From Paramecium tetraurelia (taxonomy: Eukaryota > Ciliophora > Oligohymenophorea > Peniculida > Parameciidae), in the NCBI RefSeq assembly GCF_000165425.1, contig NW_001798971.1, positions 12,151 to 76,150 of the forward strand: a stretch of 64,000 nucleotides of DNA, read 5' to 3'. A model generated the notes under the pieces. The model did not search any database. It had not been told where the DNA came from and worked only from the letters and a program-made list of their open reading frames with translations. Positions within the stretch are counted from its first letter, which is position 1, and the number at the start of each line of letters is the position of its first letter. This document shows, piece by piece, positions 25,165-35,459 of the stretch. The position numbers and the translations under genes are program-made.

Positions 25165-26490
25165 TCATTAGTAATATAATTTAAATTTATGATTGTTTTA
25201 AGCACTCTAAATTCTAGATTTATTGGTCATCACTTTATTAGATTGATAAGAACTTCGGATGTCGTTTTTTACTTCATCTAACAACTAATCAAATTCATCA
25301 TCAATTTCCATTCTTTAATTCTAGATACTATCATAGTTCTCATCAAATGTCGAATTCATTATTTATGCTGTCATTCTCCTATCCTTTATCTAAGTGCTAT
25401 TTGTACGACTTCCCAAATATGTTTAATTATCATGAAATTTAAATAATTTCCTTCTAGGACCATTTGGCAACATAATTGATTGTAGTTCTTTTTATTTTTG
25501 TGGTAATTTCCTTAGAGTATTTTCAACTTTCGTATTATTATTTGAGATTGTTTCAATGAAACTATTATAACATAATCCACATACTCTCACAAATTGAAAC
25601 TCATCAAATTTTGGTATGATTCTCCCTGTTACGTCTAGATGTAATTTCTAATCATTCAAATGATGTAGATTTCTATGCATTCTTATCTTCCATATTCTAT
25701 TCTTCAAGACTTCGAAAGTATCATTAACTTTGGTTAATTTTCTGCAACCAAAACATTAAATCATAGTTATATCATCTGTGACTTACTTTTTTGGTTAAAA
25801 TTACTCAAAATATTCTTGATTGTGTAAGTAGTTCTAGGAATTCATGAAATTTAGTGTTCTTTTGATACTCTTGCATTAAAGATTGGTGTTCCACATAATA
25901 ATCAATTTATCTCCGATATATTTCATAAAAAATTCAATTTCATTCACTTATTGACCTTCAATTAGACTAATTAATTTTTCAACTGTGATTCCTATTTTAT
26001 TTACTCTTGTTTCAAATATAACTTTTTCACAAGCAAATTAGCTGTCTTTCAAAGTTATTAATGGTTCTAATGATAAGGGTATCCTTTATTGAATCTAAGT
26101 GACATGGCCTTATCGAGAATAAGTAATAAAGTTTTCGCTTGAGAATGTTTATTAGATTATAACATCTTAATATAGTTCTGAGAAATTAGAGATATCAGAT
26201 ATGAGTGCTTCAAGTTCATTACGTGTCAAGTATTTAAATTGGACATCTTTCTTGTTCAGCAGTCGCTAAAAGGAACACACATACTTTTCTTTAGAGTTGA
26301 AGGTGTCTAATATACTCCTTAGTGTAACATTCTCTTTTCGCTTCTTCAATATTTTACCAGAACATTGTGAACTGGTGAAATAGTGAGATATTTTGCTACC
26401 TTGCATGTAGAATGTCTATGGAACCTCGAAACAGCATTCATACATTGCGTATTATTGAGCTTTCCAAAGTTCTCCTATTATATTGAACAT
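25165..26490 (-). CDS. Protein with C-terminal FYVE-like zinc finger
   Basis: 441 residues in a single open frame of 442 codons. The N-terminal ~280 residues show no known domain. Around residue 270 a CFGC motif begins, and after ~60 residues with clustered His (MHRNLHHLNDQK) a second pair reads FVRVCGLCYN. This is like the beginning and end of a FYVE-type treble-clef finger, where RVCxxCY closes the fold, but the middle pairs are not standard. If it is FYVE, it would bind PI3P on endosomes; this is weak. The tail is Asp/Glu-rich (MEIDDEFDQLLDEVKNDI). It ends 20 bases from the convergent cyclin gene. Confidence 0.7.
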
Positions 26491-26552
26491 TATATAATTA
26501 AATAATGTAGTGAGTGATAATTATTCGATGTTTGAAAATATAATTAAACTGA

Positions 26553-27536
26553 TCATTTAAATTTGCATTCTAATGTGTTGGTGAAATGATTTAGCAATTC
26601 TTATTGAGGAATCATCTTTTTACATGCAATGCAAAATGCCCTACTTTAACATTTCACACTGGTACAATGAGCTATTCTATCATAGAGTTGGAGAGCAGTA
26701 ATCTTGGGATTTGTCGAATTACAATTAGGACAAGGGATTTTATTGATCGGATTTTCAATTGGTTAAATTACTTATTTCTATTAAACCTATTGAACTTATT
26801 GCACTGCTGGTCTTGTGACCCATGATCCATTCACTTTTATTTTGCATTTATTATTAAATGGACTATTCCCCTCAAAATGGGTATTATGATCCTTTTTTAT
26901 TATTAATAAATTATTACTGCTTTCTCAAGTTAAATATCACAGAGATTGCAAAAGAAGGTACCACATTTGCAGGTCATAAAATTACAACCTGCTGTCTTCT
27001 CTACCATAATATTACATTTAGGACATCTGCATGCTTTCAGAAGAGCCTTTAAATCTTTATAAACTTTGTCCTAAAATAGCAATTTTTATTCTTCACAAGT
27101 ACGCTCAGGCTTATGCTATGGTAAGAAACACAACCGACAATATTCCATTTTGCATTTTAAACATTTTTAGTATTCTAAATTGATGGCATTGTATTATACC
27201 TGCATTCTTCCAAATAACATATTTCTCTCTGCAAGCCTCGTTTAAACAATTCGCTAATATCTCGTCTTCCTCCAAACCATAGATCGAGTTCATCTCTATA
27301 CTTAATTCACAGTATTTCTTGAATATTTATTCTGAAACAAATTCCTAAATCAAAGATTAATCGAACATCTTTTAACATCCTGGACATTTAAAGATATCCA
27401 ATGTTACATTTTGTTCCTTTATCCTACCCTCAAAAGTGGACTTTAAGCAATTCTTACAGAATGTATCAAAACAGGAAGGAAATGTAAAGGCTAATTTGTT
27501 ATCATAAGTCTAGTAACATATAGGACATAAAAACAT
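26553..27536 (-). CDS. RBR-type E3 ubiquitin ligase
   Basis: 310 residues, exact frame after removing introns 27175-27199 (25 nt) and 26892-26917 (26 nt). It begins directly with RING1 (MFLCPICYQTYDNKLAFTFP, CFDTFCKNCL, FKCPGCQ). The IBR is CLNEACREKYVIWKN... CLKCKMEYCRLCFLPQHKPE. RING2 is CRCPKCNIMVEKTAGCNFMT with CKCGTFFCNLC, including the Cys expected to be catalytic. A tail adds another Cys/His cluster (IPCPNCNSTNPKITALQLYD ... HCTSVKCQSRAFCIACKKM). This is a full RBR. It lies in tandem with the zinc-finger-like gene 62 bases downstream. Confidence 0.93.
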
Positions 27537-28379
27537 GTATAATAGATTTATTATTTAATTTTTATTAAGATTTAGAATATAGTCTAAGAAATATAATAAA
27601 TATCACTAATTCTATTAAATTTAAGTCTAAAAATTGGATCAATAAATTCTAAATGGTACAATCTTTACTTTACTTAAGTTTATTTAATTAGCTTTATTGA
27701 TTTATCAAGTCCTTCCATACTTCGACAATTTTTAATTTGAACATTTTTCAAATTCCATTCCATTCTCTTAACATTTTATTAAGCATCCTTCGATCTATCT
27801 TCATATCTATCGAACAGTCCATTTATCTATTTTACTCAATGATAGGATCACAAATCTTCCATCATTAAATTCAATCGATTATTTAGATATTCTAGTAAAT
27901 TCTATTGCATAGTTATTAAACAGTAATACCAAAATAAAATAAAGAGTTGATCATTCAAAATGTAGAATAGGGAATGAATCTTATATTTTTTCAAGTTAAG
28001 TAAACATCCATAACTTGATAATTATAAGAATTTAACTCTTAGTTCTCATTTACTTGAAATTCAAATTAAAAATCCATTATATTTTTATCAAACCAATTAC
28101 CATACTTTCAAATTTATCAAGATTTTATTGCAGCCTAAGTATTCAATGACGTATCAATAGCAAATCATTCAGTGCTAAATTATTGATAATAATATTAATC
28201 CCTTTTTCCAAATTAGCCTTAGAAGTATGTGCTTTTATTCAAAGATAAAGTATAGTATTGTAGTTTTGATATAGTAGATTTGAGACTGGATTGAATTGAT
28301 TGTTGATGATATTAGCAATATTTGATTAATATTTATATGTATAGTAGTGAAGTACACAAATTAATATTTATAATATAAA
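27537..28379 (-). other. Unresolved coding-like region
   Basis: On the minus strand from ~28080 to ~27560 there are protein-like segments: MDFQFEFQVNENQELNSYNY, QQNLLEYLNNRLNLMMEDL and INGLFDRYEDRSKDAQQNVK. The last two are in one frame separated by two TGA codons (near 27866-27875), and no GT...AG segment of suitable length removes both. Either a small helical gene with an intron pattern I missed or a pseudogene. The last ~130 bases before 28380 probably hold the promoter of the next gene. Confidence 0.35.
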
Positions 28380-31074
28380 ATGAATTTCAAAGAGGATCCA
28401 AAAAATCTGATAATCCCTTTGGATTTAGCAAAGATCATTTATGATAAGTGGGATGCTGATTTGGCCATCTTGGATCAGCCTGATTAAGTTTATGGCAAAG
28501 CATTACATGGGAAGGGAGAAGTTACATTCAAAAATGGAAATAAGTATGAAGGAGAGTTTCATAATGGGATGTTGCATGGTTCTAGTAATTTACAATAACC
28601 TAGGTGAGGGCACATTTACTTGGGCATCTGGAGTAATCTATAAAGGTGAATTCACATATAACAAGATTGAAGGATAAGGGACTTATTATTGGCCAGAAGG
28701 TTCGACTTATACTGGCACTGTTGTGAATGGACTTAGACATGGACAAGGCAAGTTTGTTACAGCAGATAAATCAGCCATATATGAAGGCTAATGGGAGACT
28801 GGTTTGAGACATGGTTTTGGTAAAATTACATTCAAAAGTGGGTATAATTGTCACATTATAAATTAAGTGCCACATTTGAAGGGCAAATTCTATCAAGGCA
28901 ATAAATCTGGGAAAGGCAAGATGAGCTATCCTTCTGGCAACTATTATGATGGTGACTTCTTGATGGATAAGAAAGAAGGATATGGAGTGATGTTTTGGTT
29001 GAATTCAAATGAGAAGTATTACGGAGAGTGGAAGGATAATGTTCAAAATGGATGGGGTGTTCATCTATGGATTGAACCTAAAGGAGAAGGTTCCAAATAT
29101 TTGAGGAATAGATATGAAGGAGAATGGGAAAATGGAGAAAGAAGTGGAGTTGGAGTCTTTTACTATGCAAATGGAGCCAAATATATGGGAAGTTGGAGGA
29201 ATAATCTCAAATATGGAGTTGCTCTATTCATTACAGATACTGGTGGTTTCATTCTTGGAGAATTCAAATAAGACAGATTAGTTAAGGTTTATGCAACAAC
29301 AGAAAATGAGTCTAGAACTGGTATCCTACCCAGAGAAATAGCTCCTCAAGGTGGTGAAATAATCTAATAACACGAGAATCCTAAAGAAGGAGGGGATAAC
29401 AAAGACAGAAAAAAAGATAATAAAGATAATAAAGACAATAAAGATAAGGACAATAAAGATAAGGATAATAAAGATAAGGATAAAGATAAGAATAAATTGG
29501 GTAATACCACTAAGAGACCTGAAAAATTGGCAGGTATCAATAATCCCAATCAAACTTAAACTAATCTAAATAAGACAATAGAAACCAATCCCTATTCCTA
29601 TATGATTGATTTCTCAGATTTATATAAAGGATTGCAATTAGACTCTTAATTAATTGATCAAAATGTTCAAACTATGTTATTGAGACACAATTATACACTT
29701 AAAACACATTATAAATTCTTTGCCAACAAATTTGAAAGTATGCTTTATGAAGATACCTTCTCTTTGAGTTTAGAAGGCTTCTGGAAAATTGCAAGAGATG
29801 TACTTTAATATTTGTATTATTTAGGCAAAATTATTGAATCAAAACTATTCTTTGGCTGAGTTGAATAGAAATTTCTTATAAGGATCCAAGAATAATTATA
29901 GATTAAAATATGATAGACTAGAACTGAATGTTGAGATTGATGTTCTTAGTAGATAAGGTAGTAACATCAACTTGTAAGAACTTAATGATCTATTTCATTA
30001 ATAAATGGCTTTTGATTGCATATCAACTGAAAAAATCAATTATCAAGATTTCCAACTTAAAGATGTAACATTCAAGAAGAAAGTTGAAGATATTCATGAT
30101 CCAAGAAGGTGTATTCTATTTAGACATTTTATTGAATTAATTGTGAGATTATCATACTTGAAATATGGAAATCTGGTTGATTTACATAGAGCTATTGAGA
30201 GAGTAATCATCAGTAAATTGACTCCATATTTTGAAAGAAAGAAGGGCAAGTAGAATCAATCCTTAGATGATACTAAGAAATCTACTCATCCTAAAATAAT
30301 AATTGGAGATTTCATTGATGAAGTCAAACCAATATTTGATGTATGGTCAATCGAAAATAGAGAGACATAATTTGGATTCACTGATAGAACTATTAATTTA
30401 GAGTAAATCTATAAGTTTACTCAATGCATCAGAATAAGACAAACTCATTCTAATAAGTTATGTAGATAAAAACTTTGATACTGATGAAGGTCAAATTACC
30501 TAATAATCGATTTCTTAAATTGATCAATCATCTGTTAATTAAACAGTCAGAGAAGACGGTAGTAAGCGTAGAAAGAAGTAGTAAGATCAGACTGCTGAAA
30601 AAGATCAAAAAAAGACTTTAGATAAAGCTACATCCATCATTAAATATGAATTATTACTATTTGAATTTACAGACATTCTTACATCATTCTTAGTGAAGAA
30701 AGTATTCATTCAATTATATCATCTAGCATAAAGACTTTGCATACAAATAAAGAGGACGAATTCAAACTTAGAATGAGTAATCACATCAAAAAACTAAAAA
30801 GTAGAAAGCCTCCTACTTTAAGCAAATTCAAATAGCCAAGATTAGAACCCTAGACTTAGAAGGATATTTAGAAGGAACAGTTGAAATAATTAAGAATATA
30901 ATAAGAAATCAAGGCAAGACAAAGGAAATTATTAGAGGAGGAAAGGAAATAAGAGTACATTTAATAATTTATATTAATAGAGAACGAGAGAGAAATTTAA
31001 TGGCATTGGAAGATAATGATATCAAATCAGAACATGAAGATGATGAAGCGGAAAGTGAAGAAAGTGATTATTGA
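28380..31074 (+). CDS. RSPH10B: RSPH10B-like radial spoke head MORN protein
   Basis: About 854 residues. Radial spoke head proteins regulate dynein in motile cilia. Residues ~40-300 hold MORN repeats (KYEGEFHNGMLHGEGTFTWA, IYKGEFTYNKIEGQGTYYWP, YYGEWKDNVQNGWGVHLW), in the same order and with the same linker features as animal RSPH10B. The C-terminal half matches it weakly (EFTDILTSFLVKK; KLLEEERKQE). Introns: 28579-28603, 29800-29824, 30341-30362, 30702-30733 and 30955-30980. A sixth candidate, 28842-28867 (26 nt), would restore perfect 23-residue MORN spacing but then leaves the frame one base off, so it is counted as retained here. A Lys/Asp/Asn tract lies at ~29395-29492. Confidence 0.88.
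29395..29492 (+). repeat. Imperfect AAAGATAAT/AAGGAT repeat in RSPH10B coding sequence
   Basis: A purine-rich tandem array of GATAAG, GATAAT and GACAAT units with AAA between them encodes alternating Lys, Asp and Asn (KDNKDNKDNKDKDNKDKD). It forms a charged linker between the MORN region and the C-terminal half. Such arrays usually vary in length between strains. Its reverse complement makes a spurious Leu/Ser/Ile-rich open frame. Confidence 0.85.
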
Positions 31075-31160
31075 CATTTTAATCAAATAGTAAATTTCTG
31101 ATATATAAATAAATTTATTTATTGAATATACAAAATTCTTTAATTTAAATTAAAATTATA

Positions 31161-32109
31161 ATGTCTGATCAAGAAGAAACAACACCTAGAGGAGCTAAGA
31201 CTCATAAAGGCAAAAGAATTCTAGAGTCTCGTGAACCTAAATTAGTTGAAGGTCCAAAACAAACTCTGTTCATAAGAGGTCCTAAGACTTCTCTTAGTGT
31301 AAGATAATTGGCTCATGAATGGCATATGATAAAAAGAGATTTTAGTACAACCTACAATAAGAATCACGAAATTCAACCATTTGAAGATGCCAAACAATTA
31401 GAAACATTTTGTGAAAGGAGCTAATGTTCAATGTTCTGCTTTGTATCAAATTCAAAGAAAAGACCAGATAATCTTATTATTGGAAGAACATTCGATAAAA
31501 AAATATTAGATATGGTTGAATTACATCTCAAAGAATTCAAAAGTCAGGAGGAATTTGCTACATCTGTTGAAGTTCCTATGCATGCAAGACCATTGATAGT
31601 ATTTAATGGTGAAGTCTTCGGATTTAATCCAAATCATATGAAATTGCATAATCTATTGACTGATTTCTTTTTTGAAAATGTTCCCATCTAAGACATAAAA
31701 TCATAAGAAATCCATTTAATCATAAGCATCACTGCATCTGATGACTCTACTTTAGCAATAACAGTTTTATAAAAATAGACCCACGAAGATGGAATCAAAA
31801 TCCAAGAGATTGGACCTAGAAGTGTTTTTGATATAAGAAGAACCAAGTGGGCAGAGGATGACTTATTTAAGAAAGCTTGTCGTTAACCTAAACCAAAAGC
31901 TAAGCCACATGTAAATTGATTTTTTATCATACTAGGAAAAAAACATTGTTTATGATGAAGTAGGTGATAAAAGAGGAAAGGTTTTCGTTTAACAACAAGA
32001 TCTCAGTACTCTAGCTCTAAAGAAAAGAAAGAAGCTTAGAAAGGGAGATCAAAAATTAAAAGCTAGAATTGAATCTTAAGAATAGCAAGCAGAAGTCAAT
32101 GAAGAATGA
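31161..32109 (+). CDS. RPF2: RPF2, Brix-domain ribosome production factor
   Basis: 307 residues, exact frame after removing a 25-nt intron (31911-31935). Rpf2 with Rrs1 recruits 5S RNP (5S rRNA, uL18, uL5) to 60S precursors in the nucleolus. Family hallmarks in order: KRILESREPKLVEGPKQTLF, IRGPKTSLSVRQ, IQPFEDAKQLETF, SKKRPDNLIIGRTFDKKILD, MVELHLKEFK, and a C-terminal EIGPRSVFDIRRTKWAEDDL, followed by the basic tail typical of the family (QQDLSTLALKKRKKLRKG). Length is normal. It begins 86 bases after the radial spoke gene stop. Confidence 0.96.
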
Positions 32110-32571
32110 AATCCCTGTATTGTTTATAAATATCTAAACTAATATGAGTTAAATTTTTCGAGTATTTTATATTTTCGATTCCACTTTTCCAAAGATTAAA
32201 GTACTTAATGAATAGTCTTTTTATAAAATATTAATTTGAAATTTATGTTAGTCTAATACTATTATATTGCAACTTAAAATACATTTAAAATGATTCAAAT
32301 CTTTTATTCTCCTAATTCTAAACAAATATAATTAAACTGAATATCTGAATGAAGGAACTGCCAAATTTAATATATGTTAAATATTCAATAATGAAATAAT
32401 AACTGATGGAGAGGATGTTTAAATTTATGATGAATCCTGATTTAGATTAAAGGGGATGAATAAATTTGAATGGACTAAGTAGATGTAATTATAGTTTGAA
32501 GTAATTAAGAAAGGAAAGATTATAATTTTTGCTAAGGATTGTAATAATAATAAATAATCAAAACATTAGAA
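32110..32571 (+). other. Spacer with a small coding-like relic
   Basis: From ~32330 a plus frame reads EYLNEGTAKFNICQIFNNEI and ITDGEDVQIYDES, then TGA, then FRLKGMNKFEWTKQMQLQFE in the same frame up to the channel gene start. No short intron removes the TGA without creating another. It may be a gene remnant. The first ~200 bases show nothing. Confidence 0.3.
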
Positions 32572-35217
32572 ATGCAAATATACCCGATAAGTGGCGATGA
32601 TTCTCCTATTAACGAGGTTACATCTGGAAGTGGCCATAAAAGCGGATCAAACTAGGTGAAGAGACTTCATATAGCTAAGACTTCTCGATATTTGTATTAG
32701 ATAAATGTAAAGATTAGATTGCCACTTTATAATCCACCTTCAGTTGAATCGAGAATTACATTGTCAAGAACGGACTCTCATTTGAAGTTAAGTTTTGTTA
32801 GTCATTCGTAGCAAATGAGGAGAAATGCAAAATGTGAATTTCGTCAAATAAGTAGAAAATTGATCCATGCAATGAATTTTGTGAAGGAACTTCGGTAATA
32901 TGCTGAACAATTGAAGTCATAACACATGGAATACAAATATCGGCATCGCAACTTTTTCCCTTTGTACCCAGATGATAAGATGTACATCATATGGATAGTG
33001 TTAATGAAGGGGTTGCATTGCGTGGCCTCAATAATCCTGCCATTTTAGTTGGCATTCCAAGTATTGTAGCTAAAAATATTAAGGGAGTCGGAACAATAGT
33101 GACTCAAATACTGTCTGCTATATTTGCAATAGATATCCTCTTTAATTGCATAAGTTGTCACATTGATGAGCATAACATTCTGTTGCATACTTTTGATGCC
33201 ATAATTCCCTATTATCTAAAAAGATGGTTTTTAATTGACTTAATATCGATAATCCCATTCGAAGATTTCGAGAGCACTTAAATCTTGGGGTTGATGAGAT
33301 TATTTAGAATAGCCAAGTATTTCATGTACGAAAGACGTGAAAATTACCACACAGCTAATGATATCATTAAAAAGAAGGAAGTCATCTTGAATGAAGATTT
33401 ATCATATAGAGAAGATTACAACATAGATCTGAGGATCAGGAGAGTTGTAACTATATTTATAGATATGATAATCCTGACTCACATCTTTGCATGCTTATGG
33501 TTTTGGAGTGCTAGAATACATGAATTTAATTAGGAAACTTGGGTTATAAGAGAGAATATCTATGATTTGAATATAGGAAAACAGTATTTGATTTGTTTCT
33601 ATTGGGCTATCTAAACAGTGACAGTGATTGGATATGGAGATGTTGCTGCTCATACATCTTTTGAGTTCTTTCTCCAAATTATATGGATGCTCATCGGAGT
33701 TGGATTCTATTCATTTACTATTGGTGATATCACTTGCATCTTGGTGAATGTTAATCCACGTTAAGAGTATGAAGATTAATTAATATTGCTGGAGGAATTG
33801 GGAGATCAAACATTTATGATAGAAGATGTACTCAAAGAGCTAATTCAATTCGCTAAATTCAATATCTCTCATAATCCATTTTGGGCACGTAATACTATCG
33901 AGATGGTCTAAGCTTTGCCTTGGAGTATAAGATAATACATTATTGCATCAACTTAAAGAGAAATACTAAAGATGGTTCCCTTCATTGCTAATGACATCAA
34001 CTTCTCCACAATGGTATTGCCTTATTGTACCTTTGCAAAATACGATGAATATTCTACTATATATCACATTGGTCAAAGCTCGTCGGATTTCTATTACCTG
34101 CTAAGTGGAGATGTCAGATTATCGGATGCATCTGGGGAATGTATTATCAGAGTAATGGAGGGGACGGTCTTTGGAGAAGTAGAATCGATTGAACAGACTT
34201 TAAGAAGATGGCATGCTCATGCTGTTACCAAAAGTATTGTTCTGATGTGCCCAGGCAGATTTTTTGAGTCATTGATCAAATAAAACTCAACTCAGTTTTT
34301 TGAATTATACTAGATGTATAAGAGAAGGAAAATCCTTTTATCAGATTATGCAGAGTAAAAATAAAGTAATAGTTATTAATCCAATAAACCCTAGGATAAG
34401 CCGTTAAACTTAAAAGATCCACTGCCATAATTGTAGAAGGTAAAGTGGTGTAAACACAACAGGTTCGAAGATCAAGTGAAAATAGATAGCAATTTAAATC
34501 GAAAATAGATTGTCGAAATTACATCAGTGTTCAGTAAGATTTGATGTTATCTGTTGTTGGAAAAAAGTAAGCAAGGAAGAAGTTATTGAGAGAGAAGTTT
34601 AGACTGGTAAAATTTGTTTGTGTATCAAGGCTGTTGATAGGATCAAGTAAATGATAGTAAGAACCAAGAAAAGAAGAGGAGCCTTAGTTGCAGATCCTGA
34701 TTATAAAATCATCAGGGAATTGATTGCCACAAGAAGTCAATAGACAATTTAAACAACTACATTTGATAATACTAATTATTTACAAAAATTGATGAATAAA
34801 TTTGGTAAGGTGGTAGAATAAGAAAATTTAGTTTAATCTTTTATTATAAAAAAAAAATAAGAATCTTATGAAAAGATTAAGAGAATGAAATTTAAAAGTC
34901 TTGTTGCTGATTGGAATAAAAATAAACATCGAAAATCGATAAAGAGAGAAATTGATCTCTATTATTCGTCATTTCATGAATAAATTTATCAAGAACTATT
35001 ACAAGCTAGAATTGATCAAAAATAAAAAATTAAATCTAAACAAGATAACATTAGAAAGAATTCAGTTTAATAACTTAAAGTGTTAAATTTAAATGTCAAA
35101 TACATTATACAAATGGCAATGAAATTTTCAATTCACAAATTTGAAATCATGAAAATAGAAAGAGATATTGACGAAATTATTGATGAATGCCAATCTATAG
35201 TGTAAAACATTATGTGA
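32572..35217 (+). CDS. Voltage-gated K+ channel with cyclic-nucleotide-binding region
   Basis: 862 residues if a 34-nt intron (34534-34567) is removed; otherwise 649, ending at TGA 34542-34544. An intron at 33061-33083 (23 nt) is secure. Membrane segments S1-S6 run from about residue 135 to 410. The pore is QTVTVIGYGDV, with the K+-selective GYGD filter. A C-linker is followed by a cyclic-nucleotide-binding-like fold (HIGQSSSDFYYLLSGDVRLS, VMEGTVFGEVESIEQ, RRWHAHAV), placing it with EAG/CNG/HCN-type channels. The extra C-terminal ~215 residues are basic and helical. Ciliates use many such channels to control ciliary beating. I prefer the long form because the downstream frame has no room for its own promoter. 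Confidence 0.85.
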
Positions 35218-35459
35218 TATTACTTGCTCTATAAATAATTTTATATTTTAAATAATAATAATATAAGTGTTGACTAAGATAAATGATAATTTCTATATCT
35301 CATATAAATCTTTAAATTGATTATTGTAAATTAATTAGTAAATATTCTACTTATAAGAATATGCTATGCAATAGAAAAAACAAGAGAGTTATAAAAAGAA
35401 CAAATAATCAGATCTATTATGAAGAATTATCATTAAATTTAAGGGATATATGAAATAAA

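Noticed and set aside
29326..29553. Minus-strand Leu/Ile/Ser-rich ORFs resembling membrane proteins
   Set aside because: Antisense shadow of the Lys/Asp/Asn repeat in RSPH10B.
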